NCBI RefSeq assembly: GCF_030296895.1
Contig: NZ_AP028022.1
Span: 1,116,001-1,180,000, forward strand
From: Helicobacter felistomachi
Lineage (GTDB): Bacteria > Campylobacterota > Campylobacteria > Campylobacterales > Helicobacteraceae
DNA length: 64,000 nt
Direction of reading: 5' to 3'
In this document: piece by piece, positions 48,863 through 58,253 of the stretch
Layout: each line of letters begins with the position of its first letter
Numbering within the stretch: the stretch's first letter is position 1
Notes under the pieces: model-generated
Told to the model about the DNA's origin: nothing
Seen by the model: the letters and a program-made list of their open reading frames with translations, nothing else
Databases searched by the model: none
Position numbers and translations under genes: made by a program

Positions 48863-49597
48863 ATGATCGAAGCAACGACAAGAGAACAAAGCCTTAATAA
48901 CAACCCCAATTTGAGTAAAAAAGATGTCAAAGTTGTGGAGAAAATCTTAAGCAAGAACGATTTAAAAGCTCTTGAGATGAAGGAACGCTACATGGCCGAT
49001 GGGCTGTATGTGCTCAACTTCATGAGCTCGCCTGGGAGCGGTAAAACCACGCTTTTAGAGAATTTAGCCGCTTTCAAGGATTTTAAATTCTGTGTGATTG
49101 AGGGGGATTTACAGACTAATAGAGACGCTGACCGCTTGATTAAGAAAAATGTCGCCGCCCAGCAAATCACCACAGGGGAGGCCTGCCACTTGGAGGCAGC
49201 GATGCTAGAGGGGGCTTATGACATTTTAAAAGACAAGGGGGCGATCGCTGAAAGTGATTATCTGGTGATTGAAAATGTCGGCAATTTGGTTTGCCCTTCT
49301 AGCTACAATTTGGGCGCGGCGATGAATATCGTCTTGCTCTCCACGCCAGAGGGCGATGACAAGGTGTTGAAGTATCCTAGCATGTTTTTATGTGCCGATG
49401 CGGTGGTGGTGAGTAAAGCGGATCTCATGGACGTCTTTGGCTTTAGGATTTCTCAGGTGCAAGAGGACATGGATAAGTTAAAGCCAAACACCCCCATTTT
49501 TACCCTAAGCTCTAAAGATCGAGCTAGCCTAGAAGCTTTTAAAGATTTCATTGTTTCAAGACGGGCTGAGAATTACCAATCCATCCACGCCTTTTAA
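48863..49597 (+). CDS. hypB: Hydrogenase/urease nickel incorporation protein HypB
   Basis: 244-aa GTPase delivering nickel to [NiFe] hydrogenase and, in Helicobacter, also helping urease. P-loop SSPGSGKTTLLEN (about residues 52-64), EGDLQTNRDAD, metal-site GEACHLEAAML, ENVGNLVCPS, and SKADLMD. No His-rich N-terminus, as in H. pylori. Start ATG 48863 after AGGAG. First gene of hypBCD; hypC overlaps its stop by one base (TAATG). A palindrome ATGTTAACAT lies ~30 bp upstream. Confidence 0.95.
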   Translation: MIEATTREQSLNNNPNLSKKDVKVVEKILSKNDLKALEMKERYMADGLYVLNFMSSPGSGKTTLLENLAAFKDFKFCVIEGDLQTNRDADRLIKKNVAAQQITTGEACHLEAAMLEGAYDILKDKGAIAESDYLVIENVGNLVCPSSYNLGAAMNIVLLSTPEGDDKVLKYPSMFLCADAVVVSKADLMDVFGFRISQVQEDMDKLKPNTPIFTLSSKDRASLEAFKDFIVSRRAENYQSIHAF

Positions 49598-49830
49598 TGT
49601 GTCTAGCAATCCCCTCTAAGGTCGTTGCCCTTCGGGGCAATGTGGCGGTGTTAGAAACGATGGGCGTGCAAAGAGAGGCAAGTTTAGACTTAATGGATGA
49701 GCCTTTGGAGGTGGGGGATTTTGTGCTCTTGCATGTGGGCTTTGTGGTGGGCAAGATCGACACCAAAGAAGCCTTAGAGTCCCTAAAGCTTTACGCGGAA
49801 ATGATTGCCAAAATGGAGCAAGATGCCTGA
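49597..49830 (+). CDS. hypC: Hydrogenase maturation chaperone HypC
   Basis: 77 aa. The N-terminal MCLAIPSKVV carries the essential Cys2, and a beta-barrel pattern follows (NVAVLETMGVQREASLDLM, GDFVLLHVGFVVGKI). It works with HypD in building the Fe(CN)2CO group and binds the hydrogenase large subunit precursor. Overlaps both hypB (1 nt) and hypD (8 nt). Confidence 0.94.
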   Translation: MCLAIPSKVVALRGNVAVLETMGVQREASLDLMDEPLEVGDFVLLHVGFVVGKIDTKEALESLKLYAEMIAKMEQDA

Positions 49831-50923
49831 TCTAATCGACTCTTTTAGGGACAAAAATGCTATTTTAGCCCTTGTGGGGCAGATTAAAAAGGAGAGTGCC
49901 TCGCTCAAAGCCCCCTTTAAAATCATGGAAGTGTGTGGGGGGCATACCCACGCTTTAATGCGCTATGGTTTGCTAAATCTCTTGCAAGAAACGCCTTTAG
50001 ACTTTGTGCACGGCCCGGGCTGCCCCGTGTGTGTGATGCCCAAACTGCGCATCGATGAAGCCATCGCTTTGGCCCAAATGCCAGATACAATTTTAATCAC
50101 CCTGGCGGATTTAATGCGTGTGCCCGGGAGTAGCGGCAGTTTGCAAGCTTTAAGGGCAAAAGGGGCTGATGTGCGTTTTGTCTATGCCCCCTTGCAAGCT
50201 TTAGAAATTGCCACACAAAACCCCGATAAAAAGGTCGTATTTGTCGCGATCGGGTTTGAAACCACCACACCCATGACGGCTAGCCTTTTATTGCAAGCCA
50301 AAGAAAAAAGGCTAAAAAATCTTTTTATCCACAATAACCATGTGCTCGTCCCCCCCAGCGTGCAAGCCGTGCTAGAAAACTCCAAAATCGATGCCCTGAT
50401 CGCCCCCTCACATGTGAGTGTCATTACGGGGGCCAAGATTTATAAACCCCTACTTGATCTGTTTAAAATCCCTATTGTTGTGGCAGGTTTTGAGCCCGTG
50501 GATGTCTTAGATGGCATTTTACGCATTGTGCGCCAAGCCACTAGAGAACAAGCCTTGTTAGAGATACAATATAGCCGTGTAGTGAGCTTTGAAGGCAATT
50601 TAAAGGCGCAAAGCTTGATCGCTCAAACCATGCAAGTGCGGGAAGCTTTTGCGTGGCGGGGGCTGGGGCAAATCCCCTTTTCTGCCATGCAAATGCGCCC
50701 TGAGTTTGCGGCTTTTGACGCAGAAGTGGTGTTTACTCAAGTTTTACCCAAGGCGGGCGGGCTCGAGCCTAAAAACTGCCTTTGTGGGGAGATTTTAAAA
50801 GGGCGCGCTAAACCCCTAGACTGCACTTTGTTTAACAAGGCTTGCACGCCTAGCCACCCGGTGGGGGCGTGTATGGTGAGCTCTGAGGGGGCTTGTGCGG
50901 CGTATTTTAAATACCTCACTTAG
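49823..50923 (+). CDS. hypD: Hydrogenase maturation protein HypD
   Basis: 366-aa iron-sulfur protein holding the iron while its CN/CO ligands are installed. Start ATG 49823 inside hypC, preceded by GGAG. Motifs: KIMEVCGGHTHALMRYG, HGPGCPVCVMP, FVAIGFETTTPMTA, FIHNNHVLVPPS, HVSVITG, VAGFEPVDVL, and the C-terminal CLCGEILKG / ALDCTLFNKACTP-like Cys set for the cluster. The 3' end overlaps the convergent M16-like gene by 8 nt. hypB-C-D order is as in H. pylori. Confidence 0.94.
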   Translation: MPDLIDSFRDKNAILALVGQIKKESASLKAPFKIMEVCGGHTHALMRYGLLNLLQETPLDFVHGPGCPVCVMPKLRIDEAIALAQMPDTILITLADLMRVPGSSGSLQALRAKGADVRFVYAPLQALEIATQNPDKKVVFVAIGFETTTPMTASLLLQAKEKRLKNLFIHNNHVLVPPSVQAVLENSKIDALIAPSHVSVITGAKIYKPLLDLFKIPIVVAGFEPVDVLDGILRIVRQATREQALLEIQYSRVVSFEGNLKAQSLIAQTMQVREAFAWRGLGQIPFSAMQMRPEFAAFDAEVVFTQVLPKAGGLEPKNCLCGEILKGRAKPLDCTLFNKACTPSHPVGACMVSSEGACAAYFKYLT

Positions 50924-52373
50924 CCTCTTTTTGTTCCTCCTTGCCTACGAGCTTATTGTATTTAGGATTTTTAGGGTCCATGGTCACGATGCTAAAGCTT
51001 ATGTCGTTGATCTCCGTGTGGGACTTGATGTAGTCGTTGATTTCTTTCAGAGTCATCTTTTTAATGCGCTCAAGCATGGTGATGTCGTAATCTAGGGGCA
51101 ACCCTAAATAAAAATTGTGGAACTTGCTGGTGAGTCGTTTGCTGATGGTTTCATTAGCCAAGGGCTCAGAGCCTAACAAGAACTTTTTTGCCCCATCCAG
51201 TTCTTCTTGGGTGATCCCTTTTTCTACGAAGTCTTTAATCACCTTTTTGATTAAAGCAATGCTCTTGTCTTGATTTTCTAGTTTGGTTTGCAGGTAACCC
51301 GTGGTGCAGTTGATGATGCGCGAGAGTTGGATACGCATGTACGCGCTGTAAGCCAAGCCTTCTCTGACCCGAATGATGTCCATTAAACGCGAGCCAAAGC
51401 CGCTAGAGCCCAGCACAAAGCCCATCACTTTAGCTAAAGGCATGTCTTTTTCTAGGTCTTTCATGTGGAAGGGTGAGCCAAAGTAAATGTAGGCTTGTTG
51501 GCTGTCCTTGTAAATGATCTTGGTTTCGGGCTTTTGGGCGGTGTCAAAGTAGGGGGTGAAAAAGGGCTTATTGGAGGGCAAGGCCTCTAAAGTGGGTTTT
51601 AAAGATTCAAGGGTCTTATCGACATCCAAATCCCCGCCCACGACAATGATCAAGCGCTCAATGTCTAGCGCGTCTTCTAAACGTTTTTTGACATCATCCA
51701 AAGAGATGGATTTAATGCTTTTAGGTGTGCCGGTGGCCGGATGCGCTAGGGGCGTGCCGGCAAATAAAATTTCATTGAGCCCCAGTTGTGCCACATAGTC
51801 AAAATTGCTCTCTTTATTCAAGGCGGCGGCGACCATGCGCTGTTGGACCTTGGCTAGGGTGCTGGGTGTGAGGTTGGGCGAGAGCAAGAGATCGTGTAAG
51901 TAACCGATGGCTTTGTCCTCATACTCTTTTAAAAAGCTCAGGTCAATGTGCAAAGACTCCAGACGGATGTCCGCATCCAAAGTGATGGCTAATTGCTCTA
52001 ACTGCTCGGCAAAGGCCACACTGCCTAACTCTTTGGTCCCCTCGTTTAAAATGCTCGCGCTAAGCTTTGAGAGGCCGTATTTATCCTTGTCCATGATATT
52101 GCCCCCACCCATGAACATCAACTTGATCGTTCCCATGGGCAAGATGTGGTTGTCCTCGTAGATCACAGGGATTTTCACCCCCTTGACCTCAAAATAACGC
52201 ATCCCCTCACCCACTTGATCCCGTTTAATCACCTGTGTGGTTTTTTCGTGTGTCTTTGTTTTGATTGGCATGTTGTTTTCTCCCTTTCCCTGATAAATTC
52301 CAAACACTATGAGAAGCAGAGCCACTAGGGCTAAGAGCAAAACATAGCGCGCACTACGGACTTTGCTAGACAT
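50916..52373 (-). CDS. M16-family peptidase-like protein lacking the zinc motif
   Basis: 485 aa with an N-terminal membrane anchor (VLLLALVALLLIVFGIYQ). Two M16 lobes are recognisable: YGLSKLSASILNEGTKEL at the position of the active-site helix, and a C-terminal half with RVREGLAYSAYMR and GYLQTKLENQ. The HxxEH zinc motif is absent, as in the inactive partner subunits of M16 pairs and, as I recall, the homologous H. pylori gene beside mqnC. It may help outer-membrane assembly, given bamA two genes upstream. The stop codon overlaps hypD convergently; the start overlaps mqnC by 8 nt. Confidence 0.8.
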   Translation of the reverse strand: MSSKVRSARYVLLLALVALLLIVFGIYQGKGENNMPIKTKTHEKTTQVIKRDQVGEGMRYFEVKGVKIPVIYEDNHILPMGTIKLMFMGGGNIMDKDKYGLSKLSASILNEGTKELGSVAFAEQLEQLAITLDADIRLESLHIDLSFLKEYEDKAIGYLHDLLLSPNLTPSTLAKVQQRMVAAALNKESNFDYVAQLGLNEILFAGTPLAHPATGTPKSIKSISLDDVKKRLEDALDIERLIIVVGGDLDVDKTLESLKPTLEALPSNKPFFTPYFDTAQKPETKIIYKDSQQAYIYFGSPFHMKDLEKDMPLAKVMGFVLGSSGFGSRLMDIIRVREGLAYSAYMRIQLSRIINCTTGYLQTKLENQDKSIALIKKVIKDFVEKGITQEELDGAKKFLLGSEPLANETISKRLTSKFHNFYLGLPLDYDITMLERIKKMTLKEINDYIKSHTEINDISFSIVTMDPKNPKYNKLVGKEEQKEAK

Positions 52374-53415
52374 GGTAGCGTTTTAAAATTTCGTAAGCGG
52401 TGTTGCGCTTGGCCGCCTTGCTGCCGATGTCCTCAATCAAGTGCACCATCTCTTGCTCGTTTAGGCAAAAGCTCGTGCCCGCCGCCTTCACGACATTTTC
52501 CTCCATCATCACACTCCCTAAATCATTCGCCCCAAAGAGCAGAGCCAACTGCCCAATGAACGCCCCCTGTGTTACCCAAGAACTTTGGATATTTTTAACA
52601 TTATCTAAAAATAACCGACTGCAGGCTAACAGGCGCAAATAGCGGTTAGAACTGGCTTTTCTAATGTGGGGCATTTCCTGTTGCAAAGGCGTGAAATCGG
52701 GCTGGAAGCTCCATAAAATGAACGCACGAAAGCCCCCCGTTTCCTCTTGTAAATTCCTCACCCGCTCCAGGTGTTCAGCGATGTCCTCATTCGTGTCGGT
52801 TGTGCCAAACATCATGGTCGCCGTGCTTTTGATCCCAAGCTTATGGGCTTCTTTATGCACTTCAATCCAACGATCCGCACTCAGCTTCTTGGGTGCGATT
52901 TTTGCCCTGACCCGGTCGCTTAGAATCTCCGCCCCCGCCCCAGGAATGGAGCTTAAACCCGCTACTTTTAAACGCTCCAACACTTCTTGCAAAGACAGCC
53001 TAGAAATTTTGGCGATGTAATCGATCTCCACCGCTGAAAAGCCGTGGATGGTGATCGTGGGGAACTTCCTAGCGATGTGGGCGACTAGGTTCTCATAGTA
53101 ATCGATCTTCAGCTGCGGGTGCACGCCACCTTGAAACAAAATTTGCGTCCCCCCAATGGCGATCAACTCTTCAATCTTGCGATCGATCGTGTCAAAGTCC
53201 AAGACATAGGCATCTTTGTCTTTGAGTGTGCGTTTGAAGGCACAAAACTTACAATCCACGAAACAGATATTTGTGTAATTGATGTTGCGATCCACAATGA
53301 AAGTCGTGGTGTTTTCCGGATGCAACTCTTGTTTTTTAGCCAGTGCCATGCGCCCCAACTCTTTTAAGGGCTTGTTGGCCATGTAATCTAGTAATGCTGT
53401 TTTGCTAAGGCGCAT
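52366..53415 (-). CDS. mqnC: Dehypoxanthine futalosine cyclase
   Basis: 349-aa radical-SAM enzyme closing the naphthoate ring in the futalosine pathway. The [4Fe-4S] cluster motif is CFVDCKFCAF (Cx3Cx2C). Also NINYTNICF before it, GGVHPQLKIDYYENL, SSIPGAGAEILSDRVR, TATMMFGTTDTNEDIAEHL, and the C-terminal FGANDLGSVMMEENVV. MqnC and MqnE are paralogues; this assignment follows the H. pylori order (mqnC, bamA, mqnE). Confidence 0.88.
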   Translation of the reverse strand: MRLSKTALLDYMANKPLKELGRMALAKKQELHPENTTTFIVDRNINYTNICFVDCKFCAFKRTLKDKDAYVLDFDTIDRKIEELIAIGGTQILFQGGVHPQLKIDYYENLVAHIARKFPTITIHGFSAVEIDYIAKISRLSLQEVLERLKVAGLSSIPGAGAEILSDRVRAKIAPKKLSADRWIEVHKEAHKLGIKSTATMMFGTTDTNEDIAEHLERVRNLQEETGGFRAFILWSFQPDFTPLQQEMPHIRKASSNRYLRLLACSRLFLDNVKNIQSSWVTQGAFIGQLALLFGANDLGSVMMEENVVKAAGTSFCLNEQEMVHLIEDIGSKAAKRNTAYEILKRYHV

Positions 53416-53423
53416 GTATTCTC

Positions 53424-55964
53424 CTAAAAACGCGTACCCATTGAGAAAGCAAAGCGTTGGGTGTAGTCGTGCAAATTGGGGTTAAACCACAAACCCTTTT
53501 TGTCGCTCCATTCGTTAAAGAAAGCGATGGGAAAGATCAGCACTAAAGGACCCATGGGCGAAACCCACTCAATTTGTAAGCCCGTGGAAGCCCGCCAAGT
53601 GCCGTGCTCATAGCCCGCGCCGACCACGCCATAATCTTTAAAATCCACATCAGTCGCGTAGGTTTGTTGCCAAAAGCCTCCGGCTTTGTTAGGAGTTTTA
53701 AATGTCAGAAAGCCCCAGTCAAAGAACCACGCCAAGCGCATTTTGGCTGCTTTTAAGAGCCCATAACTTAGCTCCACTGAACCGGTGTAAAGGCCATCGC
53801 CACCCACCCACATGCCCAAATTGGTTTTGGGTGTGATCGAGCTGTTTCTAAAGCCCCGAATGGTGGTAACACCCCCCATATAGAACACAGAGTTTAGGGG
53901 CAAGTAATCCTCTGTGTTGTAGCGGAAGATGTAGCCCCCCTGTGTTTTAAAGCGGGCGATCAAGTCCACGAGCAAGTATTTTTTAAGGTCCTTATAGGCG
54001 GCAAACTTACCATAAATCTTGGTATTGCGGACATTCCCGCCCAGTCCGTTCCACGAGTTGAGGGGGTGGTCTGAGGGCAAGCCCGACATGGTGGTGTAGT
54101 TGCTGAAAGTGAAGCCATTTCTAGGGAAGTAATAATCATCTGTGTTGTCAAAACGTGTGCTGAGCGTGAATGAGCTCGTGCTAGGCATATTGTAATTGCG
54201 ATCCCACAAGCCGTGCAAAACCTGGCCATTAGGCCCCTTAAAGGGCACACCATCAAATTTGATCACGGTGTTTTGGCTGCTGTAAAACATCTCATACAAG
54301 GGGCTGGAGAAGCCCAGGATTTTATTGATGCTGTAGTTGTAGCCCAAGTTCATGCTAAAGGTGTTGGTGATCATGCGCCCTGCACTCACGCTAAATCCCC
54401 CCCCTTGCTGGATATAGTTGTAGTTGATGATGTATTCCGCAAAAAGGCTAATAGAAGAACTATAGCGGCTGTCAAAAATGCGCGGGTTTCTTAAAGTCAA
54501 GTTGCCTGAAAACATCCGTCCGCTGCCCCGAATGCCGTAGTTTTTATTGCCCCCACCCGTGGAGATGTTGGCGTATAAGCTCATGCTTTGTCCTGTACCA
54601 AAGAGGTTTTTCTCGCTCACACTGCCATTGAGCATGAGCCCCCCATAGCTGCCATAACCTAGCCCAAATTGCAACTGCCCCGTGCGCCCCTCTTGCACAT
54701 TCACCAACAAGTCCATCAGCTGGCTATTGACCCGGCGCTCTTCAATTTTCACTTTGGAGAAAAAGCCTAAACGGCGCAAAGCGTTTTCTGAGGCGGCGAC
54801 TTTGCTCAGGCTGTAGCGCTCCTTGGGACTTAGCCACACCTCGCGGCGAATCACGCGGTCGCTGGTGCGCTGGTTGCCTGAGATGATGATGTCGTTAATG
54901 TAGACCATATCCCCCGTTTCGATGTGGTAGATCACCTTCACCTTGCCGTGTTTTTCATCCTTGTCTAGGTCGGGCTTGACCACTGCAAAGGCATAACCCT
55001 GGTCGGCAACCTCTCTTTTTAAAATTTGGGCATCTGCACGCATGTGCTCAATGTTAAAAACCTCGCCTTTGTGGATTTTAATGGATTTTAAGAGTTTGGC
55101 CATCGGCACAACCTGCTTATTGATCTTGATCTCAATGCCTGAAATGCGGTATTGAATCCCCTCCTTGACCTTATAGTAAAGTTTGGCCTTGTGTGTGCCA
55201 AAGTTCGTATTCAAGAAAGGCGCGGACACATTGACATCTAAAAACCCATTGCGCAAGTAGACATCTTGGATGCGCATGGAGTCGTACTCCAACTCATTTA
55301 AGCGTAATTTACCCGAGTTTAAGCCCCACATCCAACCCATAAAGTCGCGTTGTTTGTTGGCACTCAAACTCTCTACTAGACGGGGTTTAAGCTGTTTGCG
55401 TCCCTCATAGACGGATTTAGTGATGTAAATGTTGTTCCCGCGGTTGACATCAAAGATGATCCGATAAGCCCCCTCGCCGGCTAGGTTCTCTGTGCGCGCT
55501 TCCACCACGCTGCCATAATAGCCCTGTTGCTCCAGGGCGGTTTTTAAAATATATTTGGCGTTGTCTAATTTGGTTTCATCGTAAGTATCGCCCTTTTTGA
55601 TCCCCATTTGGTTGTAAAGATTTTCTTTTTCTTTCTCCGTCCCATAGCCCTTGATCTCAATGCTGGCGATGCGGGGCTTTTCTTTGAAATGGAAAGTCAA
55701 TTTACCCTTTTTAAAAGTGGCGTAGACATCTTCAAAGTAACCTTGATTGTAAAGAGCCAAGACGGCTTCATCCACCGCCTTGAGGTCCAAAATGTCGTTT
55801 TCTTTGATTTTGACAATCTCATTGGCGAGCATGTCGGACATATACGAAAGGTCTTTGTACTCAACGCTGGTGATTCGTTCCTCTGCAGCGTCTAAGGGTG
55901 AGAAAAATTGACCGAGCCAAACCAGGCAAACTGTAAAAAACTTTTTAATGCGGAATCCTTGCAC
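53424..55964 (-). CDS. bamA: Outer-membrane protein assembly factor BamA
   Basis: About 840 aa. N-terminal signal ([20 protein letters not shown]), then repeated POTRA domains (e.g. [53 protein letters not shown]) and a C-terminal barrel with VRGF-like [10 protein letters not shown] (IRGF motif on the L6 loop) and a final Phe (FSMGTRF). Inserts outer-membrane beta-barrels such as Hop proteins. Boundary given from GTG 55964, which has no ribosome site. AAGGA at 55956-55960 instead lies 6 nt before an ATT codon at 55949, so the real start may be ATT (or ATG misread). Lies between mqnC and mqnE, as in H. pylori. Confidence 0.9.
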   Translation of the reverse strand: MQGFRIKKFFTVCLVWLGQFFSPLDAAEERITSVEYKDLSYMSDMLANEIVKIKENDILDLKAVDEAVLALYNQGYFEDVYATFKKGKLTFHFKEKPRIASIEIKGYGTEKEKENLYNQMGIKKGDTYDETKLDNAKYILKTALEQQGYYGSVVEARTENLAGEGAYRIIFDVNRGNNIYITKSVYEGRKQLKPRLVESLSANKQRDFMGWMWGLNSGKLRLNELEYDSMRIQDVYLRNGFLDVNVSAPFLNTNFGTHKAKLYYKVKEGIQYRISGIEIKINKQVVPMAKLLKSIKIHKGEVFNIEHMRADAQILKREVADQGYAFAVVKPDLDKDEKHGKVKVIYHIETGDMVYINDIIISGNQRTSDRVIRREVWLSPKERYSLSKVAASENALRRLGFFSKVKIEERRVNSQLMDLLVNVQEGRTGQLQFGLGYGSYGGLMLNGSVSEKNLFGTGQSMSLYANISTGGGNKNYGIRGSGRMFSGNLTLRNPRIFDSRYSSSISLFAEYIINYNYIQQGGGFSVSAGRMITNTFSMNLGYNYSINKILGFSSPLYEMFYSSQNTVIKFDGVPFKGPNGQVLHGLWDRNYNMPSTSSFTLSTRFDNTDDYYFPRNGFTFSNYTTMSGLPSDHPLNSWNGLGGNVRNTKIYGKFAAYKDLKKYLLVDLIARFKTQGGYIFRYNTEDYLPLNSVFYMGGVTTIRGFRNSSITPKTNLGMWVGGDGLYTGSVELSYGLLKAAKMRLAWFFDWGFLTFKTPNKAGGFWQQTYATDVDFKDYGVVGAGYEHGTWRASTGLQIEWVSPMGPLVLIFPIAFFNEWSDKKGLWFNPNLHDYTQRFAFSMGTRF

Positions 55965-55984
55965 TTGGCTTTTGCAACCCGCGT

Positions 55985-55990
55985 ATTATA
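55985..55990 (-). promoter_or_regulatory. -10 element of bamA
   Basis: Minus-strand TATAAT in the context GGGTATAATACGC, 35 bp before the ATT start candidate; TTTACC lies 17 bp upstream as a weak -35. Initiation about 7 nt downstream leaves a leader containing AAGGA, which supports a start at 55949 rather than the GTG 15 nt earlier. Confidence 0.55.
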
Positions 55991-56041
55991 CCCAAAAATA
56001 ACATTTTGGTAAACAAAAAATTAATAAGAAACCACACTTTT

Positions 56042-57124
56042 TCACCATGCTTGGATTTGGTTGTATAAACTATCCCTTTCAATGGCCTGAAAACGCGCAT
56101 CCTTGATTTGATAAATCAAATCCTCCTTACACACCCCTTTTTTGCTCTTGGCCCCTCCGGCAGATTGGATCATCTCCACCTCGATTGTCCCATCCAAATC
56201 ATCTGCCCCAAATTCTTGGGCCACTAGGGCTAAGTTCAGCCCTAAAGTCGCCCAGTAGGCTTTGATGTGGGGGATGTTTGAGAGCACAATGCGGGCAATG
56301 GCGATGGTCTTTAAAATCTCCACCGCGCTCGGGCTATGCTCCACTTTTAAAAAGTTGTTGTCTTTTTGATAAAGCAGGGGGATAAAAGCGTTAAAGCCCC
56401 CCTCTTTTGCCTCTACTTTATGCGCCGGGCTTTGGGCGTGCTTTAAGCGGAGCATGTGATCTAAGCGGTGTTCTCTGCTCTCCACATGCCCAAAGAGCAT
56501 GGTCGCGTTGCTCATCTTGTCTAAAGAGTGCCAGTATCGGTGAATCTCAAGCCATCGAGCAGAGCTCACCTTACCCGCGCAAATGTGCCTTCTCACCTTC
56601 TCATCAAAAATCTCTGCCCCACCGCCTGGCATGCTATCCACCCCCGCTTGTAGCATGTCCTCTAGCACCTCTTGGTAGGGCTTGTGAAACTTCGTGCTTA
56701 AAAAATGCACCTCAGCCGCCGTCATCGCTTTTAAGTGCAAATCCTTAAACGCAGCCTTGATCGCCCTGAAGAGTTTAAAATACCAGTCATAGCCGTAATT
56801 GGGGTTGTGCGCGCTCACCACATGCACCTCTTTAATGCCCCGTGCATAAGAGCTAGAAATTTGCTCTAGGATTTGCTCGTGGGTCATCTCGTAGGGGTTG
56901 GGGTTCTTGCGGCTGGCTGAAAAGGCGCAAAACTTGCAACTATCTTGGCAGACATTGCTTGGGTTAATGTGGCGGTTGGTGTTGAAAAACACTTTATCTT
57001 GGTGCATTTGCGTGCGAATCGCGTGCGCCTCTTTGGCTAACACAAATAAATCGTAATCGTAAAGCTTGGCTAATGAATTTGCCTCAGTGCATTGCCCATT
57101 TAGGGCTTGTTCTAATATATCCAT
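56042..57124 (-). CDS. mqnE: Aminodeoxyfutalosine synthase
   Basis: 360-aa radical-SAM enzyme joining SAM-derived adenosyl to 3-enolpyruvylbenzoate, the step after MqnA. Cluster motif CQDSCKFCAFS (Cx3Cx2C) after HINPSNV. Also VHVVSAHNPNYGYDWYF, MTAAEVHFLS, SMPGGGAEIFDEKVRRHICAGKV, TMLFGHVESREHRLDHML, and FGADDLDGTIEVEMIQSAGGAKSKKG-like C-terminus. Follows moaA by 18 nt, so the two are likely one transcript; bamA has its own promoter. Confidence 0.88.
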   Translation of the reverse strand: MDILEQALNGQCTEANSLAKLYDYDLFVLAKEAHAIRTQMHQDKVFFNTNRHINPSNVCQDSCKFCAFSASRKNPNPYEMTHEQILEQISSSYARGIKEVHVVSAHNPNYGYDWYFKLFRAIKAAFKDLHLKAMTAAEVHFLSTKFHKPYQEVLEDMLQAGVDSMPGGGAEIFDEKVRRHICAGKVSSARWLEIHRYWHSLDKMSNATMLFGHVESREHRLDHMLRLKHAQSPAHKVEAKEGGFNAFIPLLYQKDNNFLKVEHSPSAVEILKTIAIARIVLSNIPHIKAYWATLGLNLALVAQEFGADDLDGTIEVEMIQSAGGAKSKKGVCKEDLIYQIKDARFQAIERDSLYNQIQAW

Positions 57125-57142
57125 GTGCGATCCTCTGTGTGG

Positions 57143-58111
57143 TTATCCCCCCGTTTTGTAAAAAGCCCGCTCGGACACTTGGTTTTGTGTGCCCGGTTGC
57201 CATAAATTCTTTTCAGGCTTGTTGTGCACGCTTTGACGCAGGGCTTGGCGCATCAAGGCGGGGTTGGTTTGTAAAATCGCGCTCTTGGCACTCACGCTGT
57301 CTTGGTAATACAGACAGGGGAAAATCGTGCCATCGGCACTCAGGCGGATTTTATTGCAGTGCTTGCAAAAGTCATCGTTGTGCGGGGCGATGATCCCAAA
57401 CTCATAACCATCTTCTAGGGCGTAAATCTTAGACGGGCTCACCCCCTCGCTTTTAAGACATAAATTTGGGTATCTCTGTTTAATTTTTTCTAAAATCTGT
57501 GCCTCGCTAAGCCCTTTTAGTTGGCTGTTGGCATGCGTGTTCTCCATGAACTCAATGTAGCGGATTTGGGCGTTTTTACCCCTAGCAAACTCTAAGAGTT
57601 CTAAAATCTCATCCTCGTTGATCCCTTGCAACACGACCATATTAAACTTCAACCCCAAACCCACTTTTAAAGCTTCGTCTATCCCCTCTAGCACCGCTTT
57701 TAAGCCGTCTTTTTGTGAGATTTTAGCGACCCTCTCAGACTTTAGCGAGTCTAAAGACACATTGACCCTTTCCAAACCCGCTTCTTTGAGTTGCGCTGCT
57801 TGTGCTTTCAGCAAAAACCCATTAGTGGTTAGGGCCAGTTTGACATGCGGGGCGTAGGCGTGGATTTTGGCGATGAAGGGAGCTAAATCCTTGCGAATCA
57901 GAGGCTCTCCGCCTGTAATGCGGATTTTAGCCACCCCCTCGTCAATGGCGATTTTAATGAACTCTAACATTTTATCCAGGGGCAAGACCTCTTCACTATC
58001 CACAAAATCCATGGGCGTGGTTGGCATGCAATACTGACAGCGAAAATTGCACTGCTTGGTCACAGACACCCGCAAATAGTCAATCTGTCTTGCAAAGGTA
58101 TCCACGAGCAT
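57143..58111 (-). CDS. moaA: GTP 3',8-cyclase (molybdopterin)
   Basis: 322-aa radical-SAM enzyme starting molybdopterin synthesis from GTP. N-terminal cluster [44 protein letters not shown]-terminal second cluster [18 protein letters not shown], and the terminal Gly-Gly (YKTGG) needed for activity. Start ATG 58111 with GGAG before it; the frame from GTG 58123 is a few residues longer. Mobilised next to an inserted R-M cassette; mobA, its pathway partner, is 3 kb away beyond it. Confidence 0.93.
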   Translation of the reverse strand: MLVDTFARQIDYLRVSVTKQCNFRCQYCMPTTPMDFVDSEEVLPLDKMLEFIKIAIDEGVAKIRITGGEPLIRKDLAPFIAKIHAYAPHVKLALTTNGFLLKAQAAQLKEAGLERVNVSLDSLKSERVAKISQKDGLKAVLEGIDEALKVGLGLKFNMVVLQGINEDEILELLEFARGKNAQIRYIEFMENTHANSQLKGLSEAQILEKIKQRYPNLCLKSEGVSPSKIYALEDGYEFGIIAPHNDDFCKHCNKIRLSADGTIFPCLYYQDSVSAKSAILQTNPALMRQALRQSVHNKPEKNLWQPGTQNQVSERAFYKTGG

Positions 58112-58121
58112 AAACTTCTCC

Positions 58122-58181
58122 ACTTTTTAGATTGAATGTGTAAAATAGCAAATCCATTTACAATTTGGGCTGAAACAAGCA
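58122..58181. repeat. Direct repeat, left copy (~60 bp)
   Basis: Imperfect direct repeat with 59586-59645. The exact core is GTAAAATAGCAAATCCATT (58140-58158), flanked on both sides by clear similarity (ACTTTT-TAG at the left, GGCTGAAA at the right). It lies between moaA and the m6A methylase gene. Paired with the right copy, it brackets the methylase gene. Confidence 0.8.
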
Positions 58182-58253
58182 TTTAAAAACTAAGTTGACA
58201 GAGCGCACTCCTCAAAATAAGCGCGGGGGCTTTGCGTGGTTTAAGGGGGATTC

